From Streptomyces sp. TS71-3 (GTDB taxonomy: Bacteria; Actinomycetota; Actinomycetes; Streptomycetales; Streptomycetaceae), in assembly GCF_018327685.1 (NCBI RefSeq), contig NZ_BNEL01000001.1, forward strand, positions 558,001 through 622,000: 64,000 bases of DNA, in the 5' to 3' direction. Position numbers and translations under genes: made by a program. The notes beneath the pieces were generated by a model. The model was not told where the DNA came from and made no database searches. It was given only the letters and a program-made list of their open reading frames with translations. This document shows positions 8,539 to 16,462 of this stretch, piece after piece. Each line of letters begins with the position of its first letter. Position 1 is the stretch's first letter.

Positions 8539-9081
8539 ATGAGTACGGAGATCGTGCAGCTGGTGGAGCAGGCGGGGCCCTACGTGACTGCTGCGCTGGG
8601 CTCGTACGGGGGCGCTGTCCTGGTGCGGGCGCAGGACGCCGCGGTCGACGGGACGGCCAACGTGGGCCGTCGGGTGCTGCGTGCCGTGTGGCAGCGGCTC
8701 GGCGGGCGGGACCGGGACGCGTTGGAGCAGGCCGTGCAGGACGCGGCCGACGATCCGCAGGACGCCGACGCGGGCGGAGCGCTGCGCCAGCAGATCAAGC
8801 GCGCCCTGCGCGAGGACGCCGAGTTGATGAGGGAGCTGGCCGCGCTGCTGCCGGCCGTCCCGGCGGGGAGCGTGACGATCACCGCCTCCGGGGAGCGATC
8901 GATCGCCGCCCAGACCATCGGCACCGCCATCACCGGCGACCACGGCACCGCAGCCAACGCCCCTGAGGCAGGCGGCACCGCAGCCAACGCCCCCATGGCC
9001 GGTGGCACCCCAGCCAACGCCCCCGTGACCGATCGCACCCCAGCTGACGGCACCCCAGCAGACGGCCCCGAAGCCAAGTGA
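8539..9081 (+). CDS. Small helical protein with C-terminal amyloid-like signalling motif, partner of the downstream NB-ARC protein
   Basis: 180 residues from ATG 8539 after a purine-rich site. Residues 1-108 look all-helical and form the putative effector or helper domain. The motif RSIAAQTIGTAITGD follows at about 120-134, then a low-complexity tail of 10-residue GT(A/P)ANAP-type repeats (135-180). The same motif is found near the N-terminus of the next protein, which overlaps this gene by GTGA. This matches the published bacterial arrangement in which Bell-domain proteins carry a C-terminal amyloid motif (BASS type) and the neighbouring NLR carries it N-terminally; RHIM-like motifs are related. 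The assignment to BASS is by pattern, not profile search. Expected role: cell-death or defence executor (inference). Confidence 0.65.
   Translation: MSTEIVQLVEQAGPYVTAALGSYGGAVLVRAQDAAVDGTANVGRRVLRAVWQRLGGRDRDALEQAVQDAADDPQDADAGGALRQQIKRALREDAELMRELAALLPAVPAGSVTITASGERSIAAQTIGTAITGDHGTAANAPEAGGTAANAPMAGGTPANAPVTDRTPADGTPADGPEAK
8902..8942 (+). repeat. 41-bp coding repeat, copy 1 (amyloid-like motif)
   Basis: These 41 bases recur at 9141-9181 with a single difference (a versus g at the Ile/Val codon). They encode the shared IAAQTIGTA(I/V)TGD segment. Confidence 0.92.
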
Positions 9082-11519
9082 CCGACCCCCGCTCGCACCC
9101 CGCACCCCCGCCGTCCCCCCACGCCTCCGGCCCCCGCTCCATCGCCGCCCAGACCATCGGCACCGCCGTCACCGGCGACCATGCGCACGTGACCGTGCTG
9201 AGCGCGGACGAGAGGCAGTCGGCGCGTGAGGTCGGCGCGCCGCCGGGGGCCGGGTACCTGCCGGCGCCGGCGGTGGGCGTGGTCGGGCGGGCACGGGAGC
9301 GGGAGGAGTTGCGGGCGGCGCTGGCCGGGCAGGGCGAGGTGGCCGTCACCCAGGCGCGGGCCGTGCACGGGCTCGGCGGGATCGGCAAGAGCACCCTTGC
9401 GCTGCACTACGCGCACCACTACCGCCGTTCCTACAGCCTTGTGTGGTGGATCACGGCCACGTCCCCCGAGCAGATCGCGGCCGGGTTCGCCGATCTGGCC
9501 GGCTACCTGCACCCGAACTGGGCCGGTACCGTCCAGCCCGCCCAGCGTGCCGCCTGGGCCGTCCTGTGGCTGCAATGGCACCCAGGCTGGCTGCTGGTCT
9601 TCGACAACGTCGAAGAACCCGAACACCTCCGCCCCCATCTCGGCACGCTGCCCGGCGGGCACCACCTGGTCACCAGCCGCAAGGCCACCGGCTGGCACGA
9701 CATCGCCCCCACCCTGCCCCTCGGCGTCCTGGACCCCGAGGCGGGCACCGAGCTGCTCTGCACCCTCGCCCTGGGCGGCCGGGCACCGACCGACCGGCAG
9801 CGCGCGGACGCCCGCGCCCTGGCGCACGACCTGGGCCACCTGCCGCTCGCCCTGAAACAGGCCGCCGCCTACGTGCACCAGACCGGCACCGACTTCGCCG
9901 CCTACCGCGACGACCTCGGCCTCATGCTGGACGAAGCCGTCGACGGCATCGATCCGCGGCGCACCATCGCCCGCATCTGGGACCTGACCCTCGCCGCCAT
10001 CAGCCGGCGCAGCGAACTCGCCGTGACCGTCCTGCACACCCTGGCCTGGCTCGCCCCCGACCACTGCCCCCGGACGCTGCTCGCGCCCCTCGCCGACCGC
10101 CCCACCGACCTCGACAAGGCCCTGGGCGTCCTGCACGCCTACAACATGGTCTCCTTCACCGGCGGCACCGTGAGCGTCCACCGCCTGGTCCAGGCCGTCC
10201 TGCGCGCCCGCGCCCGATCCGGCCACATGACCGGTTCGCCCGAGCCGGCCGAGCCGGCCGTATCCGTGTCACCGGTCGAGCCAGCCGCACCTACGGCACC
10301 GGCCGTAGCGACAGCGCCGACCGCACCATCCGCACCGACCGCACCGGCCGGAAGCCGCAGAGCCCCGGCAGGCCGGAAGGAAGCCGAGCGGTTGCTGCTG
10401 CGCGCGGTCCGGCCAGGGGGGCCCGGCACCGGGCTGGACACCGACCGCTGCGAGCAGTTGATGTCCCACATCCTCGCGCTGGCCGCCACCACACCGCCGG
10501 GCCACGACTGCGCTGACTGCGCGACGCTGTACCTGGAGACGGCCGACCATCTGCATCGGCTGGGTCAGCAGGCCAGGGCCGTTCCGCTGTGCGAGGCCGC
10601 CCTCGCCTACCGCGAACGGGTGCTGGGTGACACGCATCCGGACACGTTGGCCACCCGTAACAATCTGGCCGGTGCCTACCGGGCGGCGGGGGATCCGGAA
10701 CGGGCCGTCCGGCTGTACGAGGTCACCCTGGCGCAGCGCCAGCGGATTCTCGGTGACACCCATCCGAGGACGTTGACCAGCCGGAACAACCTCGCGCAGG
10801 CGTACCGGGCAGCCGGCGATCCGGAACGGGCCGTCCCGCTGTTCGAGACCACTCTGGCCCAGCGTGAACGGGTCCTGGGCGACGTCCATCCTGACACGTT
10901 GGTCAGTCGCAACAACCTGGCCGGTGCCTACCGGGCGGCGGGGGATCTGGAGCGGGCCCTCGCGCTGTTCGAGGCCACCCTCGCGCACCGCGAACGGATT
11001 CTCGGCGACGTCCATCCTGACACGTTGATCAGCCGCAACAACCTCGCCGGCACCTACCTGCGGGCCGGGGATCTGGAACGGGCCATCCCGCTGTTCCAGG
11101 CCACCCTGGCCCAGCGTGTGGAGGTCCTGGGCGACGCCCACCCGAGCACCCTGACCAGCCGCAACAACCTCGCCTGCGCGTACGAGTCGGCGGGGGATCT
11201 GGAACGGGCCATCCCGCTGTTCGAGGCCACGCTCGCCCAGCGCCTGGAGGTCCTGGGCGACACCCACCCGGACACCGCGGCCAGCCGCGACAACCTCGCC
11301 ACCGCATACCGGGCCCGGGACCGGGCCCACCACGCCTCCCGAGGCCCGCTGGACGACCACGATCACGCCGACGATGCCGAGGGTGCCCAGGCCACCGAGG
11401 CCGCCGCCGCCACCGGCAACGGCGCCGCCGACAACCACGCCGCCGACAACGACCCTCACGCCGCCGCCGACCACGCGCCCCACGCCGCCCCCGACAACGC
11501 CGCCTCCGACAACCGCTGA
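9078..11519 (+). CDS. NB-ARC/TPR STAND NTPase (NLR-like) with N-terminal amyloid-like motif
   Basis: 813 residues from GTG 9078, overlapping the previous stop. Order of parts: disordered N-terminus with RSIAAQTIGTAVTGD at 20-34; NB-ARC NTPase with P-loop GLGGIGKST (98-106), Walker B LLVFDN (173-178), VTSR (199-202) and HLPLALKQAA (255-264); a helical arm to about 410; a Pro/Ala linker; then six 42-residue TPR units of the kinesin-light-chain type, each with LGD.HP.T and RNNLA; and an Ala/His/Asp-rich tail. In STAND proteins repeats sense a ligand, the NTPase oligomerises, and the N-terminus triggers a partner. Here the trigger is probably templated aggregation of the neighbouring protein through the shared motif (inference). 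There is no enzymatic effector domain in this protein. Confidence 0.88.
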   Translation: MTDPRSHPAPPPSPHASGPRSIAAQTIGTAVTGDHAHVTVLSADERQSAREVGAPPGAGYLPAPAVGVVGRAREREELRAALAGQGEVAVTQARAVHGLGGIGKSTLALHYAHHYRRSYSLVWWITATSPEQIAAGFADLAGYLHPNWAGTVQPAQRAAWAVLWLQWHPGWLLVFDNVEEPEHLRPHLGTLPGGHHLVTSRKATGWHDIAPTLPLGVLDPEAGTELLCTLALGGRAPTDRQRADARALAHDLGHLPLALKQAAAYVHQTGTDFAAYRDDLGLMLDEAVDGIDPRRTIARIWDLTLAAISRRSELAVTVLHTLAWLAPDHCPRTLLAPLADRPTDLDKALGVLHAYNMVSFTGGTVSVHRLVQAVLRARARSGHMTGSPEPAEPAVSVSPVEPAAPTAPAVATAPTAPSAPTAPAGSRRAPAGRKEAERLLLRAVRPGGPGTGLDTDRCEQLMSHILALAATTPPGHDCADCATLYLETADHLHRLGQQARAVPLCEAALAYRERVLGDTHPDTLATRNNLAGAYRAAGDPERAVRLYEVTLAQRQRILGDTHPRTLTSRNNLAQAYRAAGDPERAVPLFETTLAQRERVLGDVHPDTLVSRNNLAGAYRAAGDLERALALFEATLAHRERILGDVHPDTLISRNNLAGTYLRAGDLERAIPLFQATLAQRVEVLGDAHPSTLTSRNNLACAYESAGDLERAIPLFEATLAQRLEVLGDTHPDTAASRDNLATAYRARDRAHHASRGPLDDHDHADDAEGAQATEAAAATGNGAADNHAADNDPHAAADHAPHAAPDNAASDNR
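9141..9181 (+). repeat. 41-bp coding repeat, copy 2 (amyloid-like motif)
   Basis: Matches 8902-8942 in 40 of 41 bases, in the same reading phase relative to the motif. Confidence 0.92.
10590..11330 (+). repeat. 126-bp coding tandem repeats (TPR units)
   Basis: Six units within the NB-ARC gene, with exact 126-bp spacing (for example 10623 and 10749 for the ctgggtgac/ctcggtgac landmark). DNA similarity between units is high, suggesting recent expansion or gene conversion of the sensor region. Confidence 0.85.
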
Positions 11520-11605
11520 GGCGGGGTCGGACGTTCACCGGCGGGAAACAGCCGCCACCGGCCGGAATCAGCCGCCGGCCACGGAACCGACCCCCCTCGT
11601 CAGGA

Positions 11606-12262
11606 TCAGTTTCCGGCCACCGACTTGACCGCCACCGACACCGGCGTGGAGCCGCCGATCAGGTCCAGGGTGAGGCCCGCCGTCGCGGCCGAGTCGCCCA
11701 GTTCGGCCAGGACCGCGGCGACGTCGTCCCGGGGGATGCTGCCGCGGCCGGTACTCGCCTCCAGGCGCACCAGGCCGGTGCCGCGGTCATTGGTGAGCCT
11801 GCCGGGGCGCAGGATCGTCCAGTCCAGGCCTGAACGGCCCCGGATGGCCTCCTCGGCCTTGCCCTTGGCGCGCAGGTACGCGTCGATGACCTCGTCCCCG
11901 GCGTGGTTCGGGTCGGCCCTCTGGGAGGACACCAGGAGGAACCGCCGGGCACCCGCCCGTTCGGCCGCGTCCGCGAACAGCACTGCCGCGGCACGGTCCA
12001 CGGTCTCCTTGCGCTCCACCCCGCTGCCCGGTCCGGCGCCCGCCGCGAAGACCGCCGTGTCGGCGCCCTGGAGGTGGCGCGCGACCTCGTCGACCCCGGC
12101 CGACTCCAGATCGCACACCGCGGGCTCGGCGCCGGCCGCCAGCAGGTCCTCCGCCTGCGCGGCGTTGCGGATCAGCCCCATGACCTCGTCACCGCGCGCG
12201 GAGAGCAACTTCTCCAGCCGCAACGCGATCTGACCGTGTCCACCAGCGATGACAGTACGCAT
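11606..12262 (-). CDS. NAD(P)-binding atypical short-chain reductase-like protein
   Basis: 218 residues from ATG 12262 (MRTVIAGGHGQIALRLEKLL). The N-terminal Rossmann motif GGHGQIA, followed by FAAGAGPGSG and FLLVSSQRADPNH, marks the NAD(P)H-binding/NmrA-like family. TILRPGRLTNDRGTG is the conserved C-terminal block. The Tyr-x-x-x-Lys catalytic pair appears as YLRAKGKAE. Members are often annotated as sugar-nucleotide or quinone reductases; the substrate cannot be told. Convergent with the NB-ARC gene; the upstream gap to the amidohydrolase holds degenerate gtccagagcagcc repeats. Confidence 0.87.
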   Translation of the reverse strand: MRTVIAGGHGQIALRLEKLLSARGDEVMGLIRNAAQAEDLLAAGAEPAVCDLESAGVDEVARHLQGADTAVFAAGAGPGSGVERKETVDRAAAVLFADAAERAGARRFLLVSSQRADPNHAGDEVIDAYLRAKGKAEEAIRGRSGLDWTILRPGRLTNDRGTGLVRLEASTGRGSIPRDDVAAVLAELGDSAATAGLTLDLIGGSTPVSVAVKSVAGN

Positions 12263-12289
12263 GGTTCCGACCGTACGCCGTTCGGGGCG

Positions 12290-12479
12290 AGTTCGCCCCA
12301 CGGCACACTCCGGCGGCCGGGGGAGTGGCCCGAGGCTCCCCACCCGGGCCGGCCCACGTCCAGAGCAGCCGCCCGTCCAGAGCATAGCCGCCCGGAGCAG
12401 CCGCCCTGCCCTGCTCGGAGCCTCCCGTCCAGAGCAGCAGCCCCCCACACCAAAGCATCCCCACCCAGAGCAGCCGCCC
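12290..12479. repeat. Degenerate short repeats between reverse-strand genes
   Basis: Variants of gtccagagcagccgccc recur several times between about 12355 and 12479, with irregular spacing. No gene fits here. Confidence 0.5.
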
Positions 12480-14000
12480 CTACGCCCCGCCCCACTCCAA
12501 CCCCCGCGGCCCCCCGCCCTGCCGGGGCAGGCCCAGGGCGATGCTGGCGGCCGAGTCGCAGTACTCGCGTACCGCGCTGGTGCGGGAGACGACTCGGCCC
12601 CGATGCACGACTACGCGGCTGTACGCGAGGGACAGGACGCCCGCGAGCCGGCGGCCCCGTACCGCCAGGAGCTCCGCGGGGAAGCCCGCCTCGACGCGGA
12701 CCTCGGGCAGCCCGAGGGCCGTGCGCGCCATGCGGCTCACCGCCTCGTACGCGTCCGCGGGGGGCAGGCCGTGCCGGGAGGCCAGCAGGTAGGCGGCCTC
12801 CAGCGGGTCGCCGCGGCCGACCGGGTTCGTCGTGTCGCGCAGTGCCCCGCTGCCCGCCGCGACCCGCACGCCGGCGGCGCGCAGCAGCCGCACCGGCGCC
12901 GTGCCGGAGCGCACCACGCCCCCGGAAAGCTCCGGCACGCCGTCCGGGGGCAGCGCACCGAGGCGCGGCGGCGCACCCTGCGCGTGCGGCACGCCCAGGT
13001 CGCCCGGCGCGCCGGCGTCCCCGGGGGAACCGGAACCCGCCGCGGCGTCGGGGCCGGCCGGCATACCGAGGTCGCCAGGCATGCCGTAGCCGGCAGCCAC
13101 GCCGTAGCCGGCGGACGTCCCGTAGCCGGCCGGCATGCCGTAACCGGAGATCCCGCAGCCGCCCTGCGGGAGGCACACCACCGTCACCCCCGCCGCCGCG
13201 AGCCGTTCCGCGGCCTGGCCGGCGACCCTCACCGGCAGCCGGGCGAGCCCGCCGCAGGGGCCCACCACCACCCCGGGCCGCAGCCCGCCGACCGCCGCTG
13301 CCAGGCGGGCGAGCCGGGCCGGATCGTCACCGTCCGTGTGCAGATCCACCGCGCAGCCGTGCTCCGCGGCGATCTCCAGGACGGCTTCCACGTAGCCGGC
13401 GGGGTCGGGGTCCGCGTCCGGGCAGCCGCCCACCACCGAGGCGCCCATCTTGACCGCGTCACGCAGCAGCGCCAGCCCCTCCGCGCCGGCCGCCCCGGTC
13501 AGCAGCCTCGGCACCGCCACCACGGAGAGGTCGGCGAGCCCGCGCAGCGCGCGCCCCGCCTCCAGCACCGCTTCCAGCGCCTGAAGGCCGTGCACCTCGC
13601 CGATCCGCACGTGCGAACGCAGCGCCGTGGCGCCGTGCCCGAGCTGGAGCAACGCGGCCTCCGTGGTGCGCCGCTGCACTTCCTCCGCCTCGTAGCCGAC
13701 CGGTCCGTCCGTGTCCGCCGACAGGGCGGTGTCGCTGTGCGCGTGCGGCTCCGCGGGGGCGGGCAGCAGCAGGTAGCCGTCCAGGTCCACCAGCGTGGTG
13801 CCCGGCGGCGCGCCGAGGCTGCCCACCGTGCCCACCGCCTCGATGCGCGTGCCCGCGAGGCGTACGTCCACCCTGCGGCCGTCGGCCAGCCGGGCGCCGC
13901 TGAGCAGCAGGCCACGGGACTCAGCCGCGGGCCGGCCCCATCCGCCCGGGTACCCGCCCCGGCCTTCGGGCGGGGGCCACTGCGGCTGGCTGTCGGGCAT
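12480..14000 (-). CDS. Amidohydrolase family protein (cytosine deaminase-like) with Gly-rich insertion
   Basis: 506 residues from ATG 14000, preceded by AGGAG. The composite N-terminal beta domain (LLLSGARLADGRRVDVRLAG) leads into a TIM barrel with HxH at 86-88 (EPHAHSD), His221 in DLHTDGD and Asp389 in ALRDT, as in CodA-type deaminases. The expected second barrel histidine (usually Ser-His) is replaced by GPCGG at 247-251, so metal binding may be altered. Residues 281-360 are a low-complexity insertion with repeats such as GYGMPAGYG, absent from standard family members. Substrate unknown. The gene is probably monocistronic. Confidence 0.85.
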   Translation of the reverse strand: MPDSQPQWPPPEGRGGYPGGWGRPAAESRGLLLSGARLADGRRVDVRLAGTRIEAVGTVGSLGAPPGTTLVDLDGYLLLPAPAEPHAHSDTALSADTDGPVGYEAEEVQRRTTEAALLQLGHGATALRSHVRIGEVHGLQALEAVLEAGRALRGLADLSVVAVPRLLTGAAGAEGLALLRDAVKMGASVVGGCPDADPDPAGYVEAVLEIAAEHGCAVDLHTDGDDPARLARLAAAVGGLRPGVVVGPCGGLARLPVRVAGQAAERLAAAGVTVVCLPQGGCGISGYGMPAGYGTSAGYGVAAGYGMPGDLGMPAGPDAAAGSGSPGDAGAPGDLGVPHAQGAPPRLGALPPDGVPELSGGVVRSGTAPVRLLRAAGVRVAAGSGALRDTTNPVGRGDPLEAAYLLASRHGLPPADAYEAVSRMARTALGLPEVRVEAGFPAELLAVRGRRLAGVLSLAYSRVVVHRGRVVSRTSAVREYCDSAASIALGLPRQGGGPRGLEWGGA

Positions 14001-14150
14001 CGGGCTCCTGGCGTCCGGGGGAGTACGCCGAGCCTAGGTGGACGGTGACCGGCCGTCCGGGAGGAGCGGAATAGTCGTACCGGTGTGGTGCGCTGGGCCG
14101 TGCCCCTCGTGTACCCGGCGTGCGCGGGGGACGTCTCAGGGGCGAGAAGG

Positions 14151-14213
14151 GACGGTCCTGGGCGGGGCGGGGACGGTCCTGGGCGGGGCGGGGACGGTCC
14201 TGGGCCGGGCGGG
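14151..14213. repeat. 21-bp tandem repeat, 3 copies
   Basis: Three units beginning gacggtcctgggcggggcg lie head to tail; the third has one change (ggccg). The 14001-14422 gap otherwise holds no supported gene. Confidence 0.9.
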
Positions 14214-14422
14214 AAACGGGTCCTGGCCCGGGCATGGGCGGCCCCGGGCCGAGGAACCGCGGGCGGGTGCGGCGGCACGCCCATGTGGCAGGTGGGGCGG
14301 ACGTTCCGGGGGCCCCGTGACCCTCCGGTGGCGTCCTGGCCATGACGTGGCAGGACCCACCGCGAGGGCCCCGAAACGGATTTGGGCGATCGGCCGACGA
14401 CCGTGTAATGTCTTCCTCGCTC

Positions 14423-14495
14423 GCCCCAATAGCTCAGTCGGCAGAGCGTCTCCATGGTAAGGAGAAGGTCAACGGTTCGATTCCGTTTTGGGGCT
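14423..14495 (+). tRNA. tRNA-Thr (GGT)
   Basis: 73 nt. Acceptor GCCCCAA pairs with TTGGGGC; anticodon stem TCTCC/GGAGA encloses loop ATGGTAA with anticodon GGT; T-loop ttcgatt. CCA is not encoded. Confidence 0.97.
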
Positions 14496-14562
14496 CTGAT
14501 GTGTGAGGTACCTTTGCAGTGCCGGGACCCCGGTTCTCGGCCGGGGTTTCGCAGCACATCGC

Positions 14563-14635
14563 AGCGGTGTAGCTCAGTCGGTAGAGCAAGCGGCTCATAA
14601 TCGCTGTGTCACCGGTTCAAGTCCGGTCACCGCTA
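14563..14635 (+). tRNA. tRNA-Met (CAT), elongator type
   Basis: 73 nt. Acceptor AGCGGTG pairs with CACCGCT; anticodon loop CTCATAA; T-loop ttcaagt. The fully paired first acceptor position argues for an elongator tRNA. It lies 67 bases after tRNA-Thr. Confidence 0.95.
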
Positions 14636-14732
14636 CTCTAAGTAGCCGATTGCGGGGTCGGTCCTTCGGTCGGCTACTCTTTCTGCGTTCCAAGTAAGTT
14701 TTTATGTCCACCGTTCGTCAAGGAGCACTCAC

Positions 14733-14897
14733 GTGGCTGCCACCGACGTCCGCCCGAAGATCACGCTGGCCTGCGTGGAGTGCAAGGAGCGGAACTACAT
14801 CACCAAGAAGAACCGGCGTAACAACCCGGATCGCATGGAGATGAAGAAGTACTGCCCGCGTTGCAACTCGCACACGCCCCACCGCGAGACGCGCTAG
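14733..14897 (+). CDS. rpmG: 50S ribosomal protein L33
   Basis: 54 residues from GTG 14733, with AAGGAGC nine or so bases upstream. The sequence begins [20 protein letters not shown] and keeps four cysteines (14, 17, 41, 44) as a zinc ribbon, i.e. the zinc-containing (C+) form of L33. The conserved ending is [10 protein letters not shown]. In Streptomyces the tRNA-Thr/tRNA-Met/rpmG order is conserved. A strong terminator follows. Confidence 0.97.
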   Translation: MAATDVRPKITLACVECKERNYITKKNRRNNPDRMEMKKYCPRCNSHTPHRETR

Positions 14898-14909
14898 CCG
14901 GACTCATCA

Positions 14910-14945
14910 GCGAGGCCGTCCCCCATTTGACGGGGACGGCCTCGC
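14910..14945 (+). terminator. Terminator after rpmG
   Basis: A 14-bp perfect stem, gcgaggccgtcccc with its complement at 14932-14945, loop catttgac, followed by ttcattt. Confidence 0.88.
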
Positions 14946-14955
14946 TTCATTTGAG

Positions 14956-15088
14956 GGAACGACCGGGCGGTGCAGGATTGACCGGACGCCGGGCAACGGC
15001 CAGGTGTTGCAGGAACGACCGGGTGTTGCCTGAACGATCGGATGGTGCGGGAACGGCCACCCGTCGGGGGAACGGCCGGTGCACCCAC
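14956..15088. repeat. 19-bp tandem repeat, 7 copies
   Basis: Units such as gaacgaccgggtgttgcct (15013) and gaacgatcggatggtgcgg (15032) start every 19 bases from 14956 to 15070. Related gcacggtccggac-type units continue less regularly to about 15300. No gene occupies 14898-15340. Confidence 0.88.
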
Positions 15089-15340
15089 GGGACACGCCGG
15101 GGGAACGGGTTCGCGCCGTCAGTACACCCCCGCGCCCGGACGTGATGGCAAGGTCTGAACGGGACGGCCGGGTCCGGACGGGCCGGGCCCGGGTCGTACA
15201 GGAAAAGACGGCCTGGACCGGACGACACGGCCCGGGCGGGATGACACGGTCCGGACGTGACGGCACACGGCACGGCCCGGATGTGAGGCACGGTCCGGAC
15301 GGGATCGCAGAGACAGCAGCAGAGCAGGAGGTGCCGAGCC

Positions 15341-15793
15341 ATGGCGCTCGACCAGTCCTTCGTCGGGCGGACCTACCCGCCCACCGACCCCTACGAGGTC
15401 GGCCGCGAGAAGATCCGTGAGTTCGCGAAGGCGGTGGGGGACGACAACCCCGTGTACACCGACACGGAGGCCGCCAAGGCGCTCGGCCACCCCGACGTCG
15501 TCGCCCCGCCGACGTTCGTCTTCATCATCACCTTCCGGGCCGCGGGCCAGGTCATCGACGACCCCCAGCTAGGGCTCGACTACGGCCGCGTGGTGCACGG
15601 CGACCAGAGGTTCGAATACACCCGCCCCGTGCTCGCGGGTGACCGGCTCACCGTCACCACCAGCATCGCGGACATAAAGTCCCTCGCCGGCAACGACATC
15701 CTGGACATCCGCGGTGACGTGTACGACGAGGCCGGTGAGCACGTGGTGACCGCATGGACCAAGCTCGTGGCGCGCGGGCCCGAGGAGGCATGA
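15341..15793 (+). CDS. MaoC-like N-terminal (FAS1-type) dehydratase domain protein, UPF0336
   Basis: 150 residues from ATG 15341; GGAGG lies upstream (gcaggaggtgccgagcc). A hot-dog fold protein: the motifs REKIREFAKAVGDDNPVY, APPTFVFIITF and HGDQRFEYTRPV are those of mycobacterial HadA/HadC-type subunits. It should pair with the following MaoC protein as a (3R)-hydroxyacyl dehydratase, the non-catalytic subunit here. The next gene follows immediately, so the two form an operon conserved downstream of rpmG. Confidence 0.93.
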   Translation: MALDQSFVGRTYPPTDPYEVGREKIREFAKAVGDDNPVYTDTEAAKALGHPDVVAPPTFVFIITFRAAGQVIDDPQLGLDYGRVVHGDQRFEYTRPVLAGDRLTVTTSIADIKSLAGNDILDIRGDVYDEAGEHVVTAWTKLVARGPEEA

Positions 15794-15798
15794 CCCGG

Positions 15799-16263
15799 AT
15801 GACGCAGCAGACGGCGCAGAGCGCGGACCGGCCCGCCCCCGAGCGGCCCGGCTACGACACCACCGAGGTGGGCACCGAGCTGCCCGCCCAGACGTTCACG
15901 GTGACCAGGGAGACGCTGGTCAAGTACGCGGGCGCCTCCGGCGACTTCAACCCGATCCACTGGAACGAGCGCTTCGCCAAGGGCGTCGGCCTGGAGAACG
16001 TGATCGCGCACGGCATGTTCACCATGGCCGAGGCGGCCCGGCTGGTCACCGACTGGGCCGGCGACCCCGGCGCGGTCGTCGAGTACACCGCCCGCTTCAC
16101 CAAGCCGGTCGTCGTTCCGGACGACGACGAGGGCGCCCTCATCGAGGTCTCCGGCAAGGTGGCCGCCAAGCTCGACGACCGGCAGGTCCGCGTCGACCTC
16201 ATGGCCACCTCCGACGGCAAGAAGGTCCTCGGGCTGGCCCGCGCCGTGGTCCGGCTGGCCTGA
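15799..16263 (+). CDS. MaoC family (R)-specific hydratase/dehydratase, catalytic subunit
   Basis: 154 residues from ATG 15799, chosen because AGGAGG at 15783-15788 is ten bases upstream. The alternative ATG at 15790 overlaps the previous stop (ATGA) but sits only one base from that site. The hydratase motif DFNPIHWNERFAK (catalytic Asp and His) is intact, followed by GLENVIAHGMFTMAEAARL. It probably forms a heterodimer with the upstream protein and dehydrates 3-hydroxyacyl thioesters in fatty-acid synthesis or a related pathway (family knowledge plus inference). Confidence 0.93.
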   Translation: MTQQTAQSADRPAPERPGYDTTEVGTELPAQTFTVTRETLVKYAGASGDFNPIHWNERFAKGVGLENVIAHGMFTMAEAARLVTDWAGDPGAVVEYTARFTKPVVVPDDDEGALIEVSGKVAAKLDDRQVRVDLMATSDGKKVLGLARAVVRLA

Positions 16264-16315
16264 GCCGACGGCTACGGCGACAGCTGCGGCTGCGGCTACG
16301 GCTACGAGAGAAGTT

Positions 16316-16350
16316 GTAAGGGGCGTCCGCGATGGTGGGGCGCCCCTTAC
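16316..16350 (+). terminator. Terminator after the MaoC pair
   Basis: Stem gtaaggggcg pairs with cgccccttac at 16341-16350. Confidence 0.8.
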
Positions 16351-16435
16351 GGCTTGGGTCCTTCACCCGCATCCGGGTTGTGGCGCGTCGGCGCATCAGG
16401 TCGAGGGTTCCGGCATCAGGGGGACCTTGCCGTCG

Positions 16436-16453
16436 TTAGTTATTGAGTGCTAA
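16436..16453. promoter_or_regulatory. TetR operator upstream of the TetR gene at 16463
   Basis: TTAGTTATTGAGTGCTAA is an imperfect inverted repeat nine bases before the ATG. Its sequence agrees at most positions with the complement of the site at 17145-17162 in front of the transporter gene. Confidence 0.8.
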
Positions 16454-16462
16454 CTTACTTAC

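Noticed and set aside
14898..15340. Short genes in the rpmG-dehydratase gap
   Set aside because: Open frames follow the 19-bp repeats and lack conserved starts or products.
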